Shown piece after piece: positions 24,418 to 35,792 of a stretch of 64,000 nucleotides of DNA. Location: contig JACGCN010000012.1 in assembly GCA_014905825.1 (NCBI GenBank), positions 1,116,001-1,180,000 on the forward strand, written 5' to 3'. Under the pieces are notes generated by a model that was given only the letters and a program-made list of their open reading frames with translations, ran no database searches and was not told the origin of the DNA. Source of the stretch: Lyophyllum atratum (Eukaryota > Basidiomycota > Agaricomycetes > Agaricales > Lyophyllaceae). Each line of letters starts with the position of its first letter. Positions within the stretch are counted from its first letter, which is position 1. Both the position numbers and the translations under genes were made by a program.

Positions 24418-26299
24418 ATGGCCGCTCTATACCTTCATAACGCGCTACATATCTCGGACTATGAGCCAACATCCTCTAATCCTCATACACGCAACGTCTC
24501 ATTAATCTCTAACGCCACACTCCAGAACACTTCAGAGTTCTCGCATCCCACTGAGCCGTTGCTCCATTCAAACACGTCGGAATCAGTTGCATACCTCGAC
24601 CTGTTGTCGCGCCAGCCTACACATCCGAGTGGCCCACGTACAACATGGACCACGAGCCTATCGCTAGATGGCGATCCAGTTAGCACGAGGGAGCGGAAGG
24701 GGTATCGGGAACACTTCGTGAAGAAGCAGCTACGGCGACTGAAATTGTACAAGGGTTCATTGGAGATCATAATGGGTACGTGGTATAGTTGGGCTTCGAA
24801 TTCTGGCTGTTGATGTAAATGTTTTTCAGGTGCTTTCGCCGTTTATAACACTGTCCGATACTTCGTTGCATTCGTGAGATACGAATCCGTCGGGGGACAG
24901 GCTGCCTCAATAGTCTTGGGAATCAGCACAGGGGCCTCCTTTGCCTTTCTTACATGCGCTTTCGTCCTATCGGTGTTCCAATCTTGTCTGTTAACGCACC
25001 ATGTTCCCCTTCGCCCACTCTTGCTTACCCGCACAGCATTTCATGCTCTTGCATCGTTCGCTCTCTTTGGACCAGCAGTTGTCAATGTGGCACTGCTTTT
25101 CGCCTGGAAAAATTCACCCATAACGGAATTAAACCTACAACGGCGTTGTCATACCGATATTGATGTTATATGGTCAGTATCCAACGCAGAATGTAAACCA
25201 CCCTCATGGGGTGTCTGGGTAGCTTTATCGCTGCTTCGCCTTGTAATAACACTTTTTATTATTGTGCGTCGCGATCCTCTGCCTGTTTTTCGAAAGCTGA
25301 ACATAGTTCTAGATTTCGTACCACTGGATTGCTACTGCGTACCACCGCGTGCGTCGACCATCGTTCTCACGATCTCGACGTCATCGACATTCTCGCGGGA
25401 TTCCGTCAGAGCCTTCTGCCTCCTCTCTATCGCCCTCCATGGCGGGTATATCAGCCTCCTCCTTTCTGGTTCCGCAACAAACCCGATTACACTCACAGCA
25501 TCAATCCTCCGAATCCACACTCCGCTCCAATCCCCATTCCAAGCATTCCTCGGGCCATGTTCAATCGCCCACCGCAGCCGCGTCTTCCTTGTATTCGGAT
25601 GATGATTCCGATTCCAATCACAGTCTCGAAATGCAAGGACAGCATGGGAGTCCCTCCAACACCCACGGGGATGTCGAGCTCAACGGTTTCCAAGACCATT
25701 TCCGCTCCCTTGTCTCTCAGATCACGCGAGAAACGGAAGAAGGACTCGAGCTGGCTGTTACCGCGTCACCGACCCAAACGTCGGACGCCCTTCCTGAACT
25801 CCCAAGAATCCCACCTGCCGTCGGTTACGACGAGTTTGGTCGCCCATATCCACCCGACGAACGTGTTTCCATCCTGAATGGGTACGTGCGGAGGATGCCC
25901 ACCATCGAGTCCATGGGCTCTCGGGAGGTCGGGAGCATGACTGCGTCAAGTGTCTACACCGATCGAGATACGATCACCACCAGTATCAGAAGTGGGCCAA
26001 TCAGCCGGCCGCCTACGCGCGCCAATACACTGTCGGCATCAGAACACAGCACTGGGAGTCGTCCGTCGAGCCGGAGCAATAGCATCACGGCAGGCGCGGA
26101 GACCCTGCTGGGTGCCGGGAGGACGACGGAGCTCGGAGAGCTGGGGGACAGAGGCCTCGTGAATAGCATGGCGGAAAGCTTGGCGAGTACCGGCTCGAGC
26201 TACCCGTCCACGATGTCCTACTATACTGCGACGAGCTTTGGCTCTGTGGGGCCTCGAGTGGGGCCTGACATGGGACCCTCGCCTGCATCGATAGGCTGA
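24418..26299 (+). CDS. Integral membrane protein with long serine-rich tail, function unknown
   Basis: Three exons (24418-24775, 24830-25263, 25313-26299) join in frame to 592 residues. The N-terminal 100 residues contain four N-glycosylation sequons (NVS, NAT, NTS, NTS) and then a basic patch (KKQLRRLKLYK). Three hydrophobic helices follow (around ASIVLGISTGASFAF, ALASFALFGPAVVNVALLF and VWVALSLLRLVITLFII). The remaining 320 residues are rich in Ser, Pro and Arg, starting with RRPSFSRSRRHRHSRG, and probably face the cytosol. I do not recognise a family. It could be a receptor-like or scaffold protein, but nothing proves that. The start is the first ATG after an in-frame stop; a model with a further upstream exon from about 24208 is possible. 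Confidence 0.62.
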
Positions 26300-26778
26300 G
26301 TACTTTTCAAACTCATGTTCTCGTTATTAGATTCTAGTCTCCGGGACTTTATGAGTTGTAATGTATCTTATATATATCTACGTACATATGTAACTACTTA
26401 TAGGCTCCAAACGATTCGCACTAACTGCGTTTCTCCACAACGGGAATTATTCGATGATATTCTCTGCCCTATGAAGAGTACTGCGAACGAGGATTTTAAA
26501 CACGGCGGTGACTATCGTGCTTCCAGAATATTTGATTTGTTCCCCGCGGGATATGCATACGGGGCGCTTCGAGAGGAACGAAAGAACTTTGCTTGCCGCG
26601 AGTTCGAGTTGAAATCCACCGTGAAGTTTTGGCTAGCATCGATCATGTCACTGTTTTGAACAGTGACCCAGCAAGCAAACTTGACATACGCGCTAGCGGC
26701 GTTCACGAAAGATTAAGGTTTGCGGTGGGTGTACGTAGCAATCCTATGTACGATATCGTCATTATGCACAAATCTTCA
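26300..26778. other. 3' flank of the membrane-protein gene
   Basis: No exon is recognisable. The open frames at 26315-26659 and 26593-26796 run through AT-rich sequence and have no motif. The 5' part should be the 3' untranslated region of the preceding gene. Confidence 0.45.
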
Positions 26779-27195
26779 TCGCACACTCAGATTTAGCTTT
26801 CGACCGTTTAACAGGATTTAGGTTTCGACCAGGCGAAGGTCTCAGAAAACGTCACCTCCGCCTCTCGATCCGGTCCCCTCTTTCGATCCAGTCCCGCTCT
26901 CGAAATGTATAAAGAGAGGATCGAAAGGCCGTTTTGAAGTAGCTCCCTTTTCCCCTCCATACTCTCACTCTCTGATACATCGTTCGGTCTTTATCTTCAA
27001 CCGCGCACTCAGATTTAGGTTTTAACCGTTTAACAGGATTTAGGTTCTGACCAGGTGAAGGTCTCAGAAAACGTCACCTCCTCCTCGATCCGGTCCCCTC
27101 TTTCAATCCAGTCCCGCTCTCGAAATGTATAAAGAGAGGATCGAAAGGCCGTTTTGAAGTAGCTACCTTTTGCCCTCCATACTCTCACTCTCTCG
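26779..27195. repeat. Tandem promoter-like repeat, two units with about 222-bp period
   Basis: Two direct copies start with cactcagattta at about 26783 and 27005. Each contains gaaggtctcagaaaacgtca, then a CG-rich stretch, then tataaagagaggatcgaaag, and ends in a CT-rich run (ccatactctcactctct). The order TATA-like box then pyrimidine-rich tract resembles a polymerase II core promoter or the U3-R part of an LTR. The copies are about 90 percent alike by eye, with small substitutions. They lie directly beside a tRNA gene. Confidence 0.8.
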
Positions 27196-27277
27196 ATTCA
27201 GGTAAGTATTCTAGTAGCGTACAGTAAAAATTGCGCGTGATGCGGCATGAAAGATGAGGAATGAAAAACAGTAGACC

Positions 27278-27361
27278 AACCATCGATGGGAGTCGAACCC
27301 ACAACCTCTGCCTTGCTTACGTAATAGGAAAGCAACGCCATAACCATTAGGCTACGATGGC
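27278..27361 (-). tRNA. tRNA-Arg(CCT) with short intron
   Basis: Read on the minus strand, an acceptor stem GCCATCG pairs with CGATGGT (one G-T pair), the D arm is closed by GCC/GGC around TAATGGTTAT, and the T arm is GTGGG-TTCGACT-CCCAT with the standard TTCGA loop. The anticodon stem TTGCT pairs with GGCAG (two wobbles), giving loop TTCCTA...A with anticodon CCT and an intron of 11 bases after position 37. Without the intron it is 73 nt, a normal size. A shorter 6-base intron with a different anticodon stem is possible but leaves an oversized variable loop. An internal B box (ggttcgactcc) is present. Confidence 0.8.
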
Positions 27362-27363
27362 TT

Positions 27364-27545
27364 GCCATTAGGTTACGATGGGTTGATGAGGAATCGGACC
27401 ATGGTGCGAGGTGTTTGTTAATTTTTTGCCGTAAATCAACGAGATTTCTCAAGATCACTAGTCATATGCCAACCTTATCGAGCACCCTTCCAGCCCCTAC
27501 CGCGGAAGCTTGTAAAGCAACGCCATAACCATTAGGCTACGATGG
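27364..27545 (-). pseudogene. Two partial copies of the tRNA 5' half
   Basis: Just upstream of the tRNA, 27364-27380 repeats the ccattaggttacgatgg part of its D arm and acceptor stem, and 27513-27543 repeats the whole 5' half up to the start of the anticodon stem. Both lack the T arm. The flanks of the second copy also resemble the flank of the intact gene, so a larger piece was duplicated and then decayed. Confidence 0.7.
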
Positions 27546-27559
27546 TCTGTGGTAAGTGT

Positions 27560-30500
27560 GCAAGGAATCTGAGCATGAGGGGCATTTTGTTGATTTTTCT
27601 GCTGTAGATGGTTCACACTTTCGCAATGGCGGAAATATCGATAGGTATCGTGTCCTGCAGGGGTAGTAGAGTCGAGTATAACATCAAGCTCAGAGTTCAG
27701 GGATCCTCTAATTCATCGCTCTGACCACCGGAATCAGTATATTTTGGGCAATCTGGTGCATGAAGACTGACGTGAGACCGTAGACGAGTCGTAAGGTGCA
27801 GCAAGTATAAGCTTGGACCGAACCTGTTCCCCATCCGGTGAGAAAATGAATATGTCCATCTAAATGCGCCCAAGTCGTGAAGTATGACGTTGACAGGTTT
27901 AGAGGGCTGCAGGATAAACTGAGGTCCCGCGCCCGAGACAGGGAATGACATCCCACGGAGCGCACGGGGACCCTAGAAAACGCCATGATAAATGGGTAAG
28001 ACTTCACCGACGGGTGTCGCGGACAAGACGGTGGCGAACAGAAAGTCGCGATAAACAGCCTGCGTCGAATGGAAACTGACCCGATCGCCGAGCTGCCATA
28101 CACACGCCCAAGTATTGCGTCGTTCAATGGGATGTCCAACGTGAGGATTACGGCAACGAAGACATACCAGGTGCAGCCCTGAGCCCGGATTCCACCTGAC
28201 GCCGACGAAGCAGTCTAAGATACAACAGTTACGGTTACGGATTGGCCAGCTTCCTTGTCGCAAGACTTTCTTACGGCAGATTAGATCATAGCGCTTGAAG
28301 TGTCAATGATGGTAGTCTCGTAAAAGGATAATGAAATTCCGACATGCACGGGTAGGTGTTATATGTGACAGAAAATGGCTTTCGAGAGGGAAATTGGCTA
28401 GGAATAGTCGAAATCGATGAAAAAACACCCACCTTTACATATTTTCGAAGGCAGTATCTCGGCATCTCGACTGGGAAGGATGAGGCTAGGTGGCTAAGAT
28501 TAGCAGAGGACTCGAACTCGAACATCGACCAAGAGAGGCTTTATGAAAGAGCCCCATGACCTCGAAAGATGGGGGCTCCACTCACCATTTGACTCAACGG
28601 TCCTACCTTGTCAGAGGCTGTGCTTTAAGGCGAAGATAGAATTAAGCCGCTCCATCCCGTAGATAAGGAGTACATCCGGATCTTGGGGATCGGGCTGAGA
28701 AACCAGCTGTTCTTCCGAGGGGATCTTCAACCCGTCAAGTGTGCGAGAATGGCGGTAGGGTAAGGAGGTCCCGAAGGCACCGTCGAACACCTAAACAGAG
28801 GTCTCGGCCGTTTAAAGAGCGATGCGGACCGTCCAAATACCCGGTCCAAAAGGACGCAGCCTTGTATGGCCTTGTGGGCAGTTGCATTGATCTGTACATA
28901 GGGGTTTGTCTCCTGCCGTGTCTGGAAGTAATTCGACCGTCAAGACTTCGAATGTTGAAAGTGAAGGATCGCAAAGCTGCAGTTCAGGAAGGATTAGGGT
29001 GGGCCGCGCTTCTTCCAGTTCATGATGTGAGAGAAAATGGCGAGTAGCCGAGGCGTCATAAGGTTTCGCAGAGCGTTGAATGGAGTTTCGGTCGTGGGGA
29101 CGTGGTATAAAAGGGTGATGAAAAGCCTCCGATGTTGTGGGGAGAATGTAACCACGCAATTTGACGCTTCTCGGGTAAGATAACAAGAACCCTGTGGAAT
29201 AGTGGAGAAAGAAGAAAGATTGGTTCTTCCTTATTTTCGAAGGCATGCTGACTGACGTACCTCGAAACATGTTCCATTCGCTGCTTAAAAGTCAGAGGAC
29301 TGTGATTTTCAAGCAATCCTAGCGCCGCCGTCAGATGTGCAAGTGCCCTGCGAAATTTCAAAAGAGTCGATGAACCTGCACTACATAAATCAGCTGGACA
29401 TACAGTTGACGGCTGACTGGGAGTTTGGGCAGAAGAGATTGATGCTTTCTGCTACCTTCCAGGAACGGATGTTTGTCGCACATTATCAAGGAAGCAACCA
29501 AGTCGTGGGCACAAAGAAGAAGTCGGAGGGCCTTGTGAGATTCATCATGCCTGATGCAGAACCACAGCCCTGCGTCCCAATGACCTATCACATCAGGTTC
29601 ATCTATAGGAACAGTTTGTTAGGACAACCCCCATTTATAAACTTCTATTCCTACAGCTAGAGTACATACCGCTGTCACGCAGGACTCAGGAGTCTGTCGG
29701 CGAAACTGGAGAGATCTTCGCTTACGTGAAAATTTTAGAAACCAGGTCCCGGCGGCCCATAGACAGAAGTAGACATGCAATCGCCCATCCACTAGACCGC
29801 CTTGCCAGGTTTTAGCGGTGTAACATCGTGAACAGTGGTGGTTGGACATTCAGTCTCCTTCAACAATTTAAAACTCAGAGAGGTCACCGTTTGAATTACA
29901 GTGAACTGCCAAACAACCGTCGATAGCCATCGATCAAGCTCAAGTTCGTCAAGGTACCCAAGTTGTCATCTGCAACGACAAGACCGTCGAGTCGTGATCA
30001 TGGTCGTCAGTCCATCGATCAAATAAGCACATTCTGACAGAGCTCACTATCCTCCGCGTTTTGGCATTATCACGAAGTATGCGCTCAATCTACCACACAC
30101 TTTTGATAGTCATGCCTCGGTTTTTTTTCACGACGGCCTGCACAATACTCAGACCCGCTCGACCAGTGTCAAGATCATCTAAATATATGGTGGGATGTCG
30201 GTACTTGGAGCTGTCTAATATGCCGACGCTATGTGTACTTCATCACTCTGTCATTACAGCTGTTTAGGAACTTTAAGGCATCGTCTGATGGCGTTCTGGA
30301 TGCAAATGTCGTTTACCGATGGTTACTCCCCATCAGGTTCGTGAGTGTTGAGTGACACGAATTGAAGACATCGATGTCAGTAACCCCACTGCCAACATAC
30401 CTCAACATTTGGGCACCAGGGACCGGAAGTCGATCGCGATCCTTGTCACGAATGATCGACGAGGATCGACCATGGGTTCCGACAATCTTGTGTAGCAGGC

Positions 30501-31147
30501 GGACCTCAAATCACCTCAGGTCCATGGAATAAGAACAGCATCTGGTCGTCCATTCAATCTCCAGTGCTACCATCGCCTTCACTGTCTTTCACCCTGTAGA
30601 AGGGTAATATCCCTGATAGGCTGTGTGGGGAGATCCTCCTCGCTCGTAGTTTCTGCAGCGTTTCGCGCTTTTATCTTTTGCCAATCAAGGCATATTAATC
30701 GAATTGGCATAGCCGACAAGTACGGCGATGAAGGATATCGAATCATTACCAGGTATAAATCACCGGCTCATCTGAGCGGTTTCTGTCAATGAAGTGTGGT
30801 TCTTGAGGAATGCTCAATACGGGGAGCTTCTTTGACAGTTCAAGATCTGATAAAAAGCATGGGACAACGTGGATAACAAATGTTGACCCTGAGACGGGTC
30901 CCCGCATAAGGTTGCTGTCACAAGCAACGCTTAGCGCTAAATTCGGACGAACGGACCTGTTACCTGTACACGGAGATCGAAATCGTTTTACTCTCTCGCT
31001 CACCTCGAATCGAACCGGTTTCGATCTACTGATAACTTCTGAACTTCTTACGCGATCAACTGTCTGCCCGCTCCGCTTGTTGATATAAATTACCCTGGCT
31101 TTACTCTCCACGATCCGCCCATACGCCCCAACCCTTCACGTACCACC
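27560..31147. other. Gene-poor stretch with no recognised gene
   Basis: Several frames of 90-150 codons exist on the minus strand (27708-28139, 28812-29270, 29056-29361) and one of 107 codons on the plus strand (29337-29660), but they overlap in conflicting frames, have no motif and no convincing splice sites. The region may hold decayed genes. The last few hundred bases precede the proline/serine-rich protein at 31148. Confidence 0.4.
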
Positions 31148-32007
31148 ATGTCTTTCCACCTCCGCCCCGTCTCTGACAGTTCGCCATCGCCCTCTCCTAC
31201 AGCTTCCACTACTCCAGCTAGCCACAGTCCATCGTCCAAGGGTCCCTCCGTCGTCCTCCCTTCACCAATGTCGTCGAACCAGACCAACGGCCGTCCACGC
31301 CGACCACTTTCTCCAAGTTCACTACGAGGTGAGTCCAATGCTGTATATAATTTTTTTTATCAACTCACGCGGATATAGACGTTGACCTCAACCATACACC
31401 CGATATGCCCCAACGAAAATACGCCGCTCCTCTGACAGGCCACGATCTCATGGCTATGTTTCCGCCGGCCCCTCCTGACATCTCACAGGAGATGCGTGCA
31501 GGCCCGACGAGCGGTTATTTTCAACGGCAAGAACGGGCATTCTTCGCACAAGCTGGGCGGGAGATCGTTCGTGTGCGAGTGGAGGTTGACATTCAGAACG
31601 GCGCGGACGGCGAGAACATCCCAACGAAAGCATCTCGTGGCAGGGACCCATCTCGTTCTTGGGCACCCCTCGGTCATGTAGCCCATCATTCCCCTGTGCA
31701 ATCAGCTTCCACCCCCGTTCCCTACCCGCATCCGCCGAACTCTAGACCGCCTCCAAGGGGGACTGCTCCTGTGACGTCTGCGCCGCTCTATCCGATCCCC
31801 TCCCATTCACCTTCCTCTCAGCATCCACCCAATCTCCATCCCACTGCATTACGTACCCCACCTCACGATAACGCCCAAATTGGTACACCGAAAAGTGAAT
31901 TCGCGTCAGATGAATACGACCCCGATGAAGCCTGGCGGCGGCCAATGCCTTATGCGGAGCGAAGGAGGGCAGGGAAACACACTCGGCGCGTGATTGTCCG
32001 GACGTGA
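31148..32007 (+). CDS. Proline/serine-rich protein of unknown function
   Basis: Two exons (31148-31328, 31379-32007) separated by a 50-nt intron (GTGAGT...ATATAG) encode 269 residues. The first 60 residues are Ser/Pro/Thr-rich and probably disordered. A more ordered block follows, with LTGHDLMAMFPPAPP, SGYFQRQERAFFAQAGREIVRVRVEVD, then a second proline-rich stretch, and an acidic-basic end (DEYDPDEAWRRPMPYAERRRAGKH). The block from GHDLM to VRVEVD looks conserved enough to be a short domain, but I do not recognise it. No signal peptide or membrane segment. The start is the first ATG after a cluster of stops. Confidence 0.7.
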
Positions 32008-33482
32008 AATTTACTTAGTACGTTTGCCATCTGATCTGAAGGCCTTCGTTTGCTTATTAGCGTCCAGTTAGAGCAACCTTGCGGCGTTTCGCCTTGAGGC
32101 GTTTATTGCGATTTTTTTTTTGGCATTTGACTCATCATCCTCATTGATCGCTACCATCATCATCTTGACCCATCATCATGCATTGTCCAGGCTTGTGTAC
32201 AATACTTGTAATTATGCTCAACACGCACACGAATTGATCGAGTTACCACACGAACCATCTGTCTGGGGATGTCGGCGAGGGTTGTTCCCTTACTCCAGTA
32301 ACCACGTTCATATAGCGTTCATTGGCTCTCATCGTCTCCGGAAGCTCGCAAGGCAACACGACTTCTGCCGGGAATTACACAATCCGACGTGGCTAACTTC
32401 GTCCGATCTGCAAATCAGTCAACAGATCAACCTGAATGATCATGATCGATAATTCGGCAATTTTATTTCTCGCGAGGCCCGGCTCCTACCGCAGATCTGA
32501 TCGCAGATTTACCCACAAAAATATGCTTCCGTCGGTGCCTGGCATCCGCCCCTCTGCTCAAGGCGACCATTGGGTATGACTCCATACCTCTGAGGCATAA
32601 TCGGAAGGATCAAGCGCTATAGACCTCATCGATGGAAACCTTGAAACACAATAATGACCTGCCGGAGCGGGAGAGAAGCTGGATTAAATCGAATTGGACC
32701 CTGACAACTCCTTCAAGACAAAATCATGGTTTGATACCCATGCATCATGCTCGGGAGTTCCGCCAAATGTGCCTTTGCTTCCCTTTCTGTGAGGCTGGCC
32801 GTAAGTGATTACCTTTTCCTTCGAAAGGACCCGATTTTACACCTTGATTGGACGGAGAAGGAAGGTCTCTTCTTAGTCCTTGTTCTTCGTTGCTTTTAAA
32901 CTTGGAAGAGAACCAGCTCGGCGATAGAAGTTCTTCTTCTTCACATAAGTTGCTCCTAAGAAGCTCTACTTGACAACGTAGCCAATTGAGCATCGGGGAA
33001 ATAGAATCGGGGCAGCATGTGCGACGCGTTCTCGTCGACACCCACGGGTGGCTCCAGTGTCTAATCGTCGATTGATATGGCGACATATTCCCGCACATTG
33101 GAGATCATACCCACGGCTTTGATGCGAGGTGCGACACCCTGTTAGGAAACTGGTCTGCTCAGTCGCCTCAATGCGTAAATACGACGAACGATGACCTGTA
33201 CAAAAGCACTGACATCCCTTGACAGATCGCGTTAAGTAAGGAGCTTACCCTGCTTCGATAGCGCCCAGCCCAGATATTCACCTAATTCCCATAAAATCCC
33301 GCGGCCAGAAGCAAAATGACCGAGACTTGCCCGCGCACGACTTATATGCTCTCAGATTGGTCAAATGCCAGCTGGCATGACGGATGATGATGTCAAACAG
33401 TCGAAACCGAGTCATTGTCATCATGCACCGCCTGGCAGATCGGTGTTTGCACCAGCATCGCAGTATGGGTCGGCGCCGCCCA

Positions 33483-33510
33483 AAGGTTCAGCATCGTGAT
33501 GCTGAACCTT
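33483..33510. repeat. 28-bp perfect palindrome
   Basis: Arms of 13 bases (aaggttcagcatc and its exact complement) surround a 2-base centre. It could extrude as a hairpin or be a binding site. A second palindrome lies about 210 bp further on. Confidence 0.9.
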
Positions 33511-33718
33511 CTTGTTGTCCAAAGTCAATTACACGCGCACGCCACGACGCATCATAAGCGGGGGCCGTAGTCTAGAGCTGCTGACTTCGGCGGACATAGC
33601 TATATCCGATGTTTTCTCGCGATGTGAGAGGTCTGGCAGGGACTGGCAGGGAGTAACAGGGATTGTGAACCGGTCGTGGGTGTTCGGCGAATCTACAGGG
33701 TCCATCAATAGCAAGGAG

Positions 33719-33741
33719 ACTTTGACATGACATGTCAAAGT
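33719..33741. repeat. 23-bp perfect palindrome
   Basis: Arms of 11 bases (actttgacatg and its exact complement) flank a single A. It follows a region with repeated gactggcaggga-like words. A shorter 14-base palindrome (atgccagctggcat) lies near 33367. Confidence 0.85.
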
Positions 33742-34598
33742 TAGCCCCGTTGACCCATACCTGTAAAACCATCCAACATCAGCCAACATCTCAGGAGCTT
33801 GCATAATCGTTCCTGCGGCCTGCGACTCTGCCAAATATGATTGACAGTTCTCGCCTAGCTAGGGAACTTGTAAACACCGGGGTGAACTGATCCGACTGGG
33901 CGCTACTGGGCGATGACGTCTATTTCGTCGTTACATATTCAAAACAGCCTGCGACAACCTGCGGGACATCGATGCAGACTGATGTCGGGATCCCTGTAAG
34001 TCTGAAGGAGGCTTTGTTTTTGTCCTTACATACCAGCGCTGCAGAATGTGCGTTACTGAAGTGTTTTGAAGGAGGGTTTTGTTGTGCTAGACCCGATTCT
34101 GACACGAACGTCAGTTCCACTGCTCCACCTTGGAGTTTCGCATGTTTTTGAATAAGTCGCCTCGAGTCCTGAGGTAACGGGCATGACACAGGACAGCGGC
34201 CGCAGCAGCTGTTACTTGTTAATCGAGTCGATCGTGATGGGGAGTATACTTATGGGCAAGGGGAGGATAAATGGACCATAGCAAAACTGATTATTACATA
34301 ATTACTGATGCCAGAATCAGTCCATCACAGTCACCTCGAGTCCCCTACACCCACTCCGATCTTCAAGCTGTTCAGCTCGACGTGCACGACTACTTTTCTG
34401 GCGCTTGGACTCCTGACTGCTGCCCTCTTGGTGATTCAGACCTCAATTCTAGTCAGTACATGTATTATGATTGAATTTTGAAATCGCATGCTAACCAAGG
34501 CATGCACGTGGATCCAAATTCCTACCTTCATCCGACTGGCGACTGTCCATCTGATCACCAAGCAGTCTAAACCGCGAAAACCCCAACTTTCCAAAGCC

Positions 34599-35792
34599 AT
34601 GTCCGATAGGAAGATGGATGAGAATGTCATTCAATTCTGCGGAGTAACAGGTGCAGGGTAAGTTGCGTGAAGTGTTCGTAGAGATCGGGTACTGATTAAG
34701 CTGCTGGTCAGGACGAGAGAAGCCCGAGAGTATTTGAAGAAATACAAGCGCGCGGACGTGGCCATAGATGCCTTCTTTAACAATCCCAACGAGTTTCCGA
34801 CATCCACGCGACATCAGCCCTCAGCTGCGCCATCAAGCAGCAAGCTCACCACGCTTTTCAATCGTTACAAAGGTACGATCGTACATCTGTCTCGCGATTT
34901 CAGGAGCGATCCCTGACTTTCGACATTCGTGCACCATAAATTAGACCCACATGCAGACGAGATCACCGTAGATGGCACAATCAAGCTATGTGAAGATCTG
35001 GCCGTCAATCCGGAGGATGTGGTTCTACTCGCTATTGCTTTCGAGCTGAAGTCACCGCAAATGGGTGAATGGAATAAACAGGGATGGATAGAAGGATGGA
35101 AAAGTCTGGGGTACGTATGTTGTTTACATTATAATGAGATGCCACGGGTCATTGAACACTCCCGATAGATGCGACTCGATATCGGCCATGACGGCCATTC
35201 TGCCAGAACTACGGCATAAACTCTCCGCAGACCCTGCCTACTTCCGGAAAGTGTACAAGCATACGTTCGATTTCGCCAGATCGGAGGGCCAGCGGAGTCT
35301 AGGTAAACCTTTCCCCCTCGTTGGAGTGCATAGATCATTGATCGAGAGATGCTTCTATACAGCTACTGATACTGCACAAGAATTTTGGAATTTGCTGATC
35401 CCACATGGGCTTGAGGGTGGTGCAGTATCTCACACGAACGTTTCCGAAGATGGAGATGTCTCTATGGAACATGAGGACGGCTGGCAGTCCGAATACCTCC
35501 AATGGTGGTTCGATTTTTTGAACGAGAAAGGGGGGAAAGGTGTAAGCAAGGACACCTGGGTCATGGTTAGCGCCTCGTCCCAATCGGGTTTTGGCGACGT
35601 AGACTAAACGTTCTGACAGTTTTTGGATTTTGTGCGGTCTATCAATTCGACCTTTACGAACTATGATATGGAAGGTGGGTTCGACCTTATCCTTATTGGC
35701 AGAGATTCTTACTCAGATTATTAGCTGCCTGGCCATCTACGATAGATGACTTTGTCAAATATGCCAAGACGCGATTAGAATCTGGAGCATGA
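34599..35792 (+). CDS. DCN1: DCN1-like cullin neddylation factor
   Basis: Seven or so exons, first 34599-34657, last ending at TGA 35790-35792, join to about 285 residues. The N-terminus is a UBA-like domain (DENVIQFCGVTGAGTREAREYLKKY). After a short linker the potentiating-neddylation (PONY) domain begins at YKDPHADEITVDGTIKLCEDLAVNPEDVVLL and continues with GEWNKQGWIEGWKSLGCDS, YFRKVYKHTFDFARSEGQRSL, WWFDFLNEK, and ends WPSTIDDFVKYAKTRL. DCN1 acts as a scaffold E3 that positions Ubc12 charged with Rub1/NEDD8 on the cullin-Rbx1 complex, activating cullin-RING ubiquitin ligases. The conserved D-x-x-D/W pattern and the final helix are present, so it looks functional. Confidence 0.92.

Larger units (their letters stand above)
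32008..34598. other. Gene-free stretch with short perfect palindromes
   Basis: No exon is recognised. The minus-strand frame 32745-33098 (117 codons) has no motif. Around 33.4-33.75 kb several perfect inverted repeats occur, annotated separately. The end of the stretch must include the DCN1 promoter; a small plus-strand frame at 34271-34474 is not supported. Confidence 0.45.
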
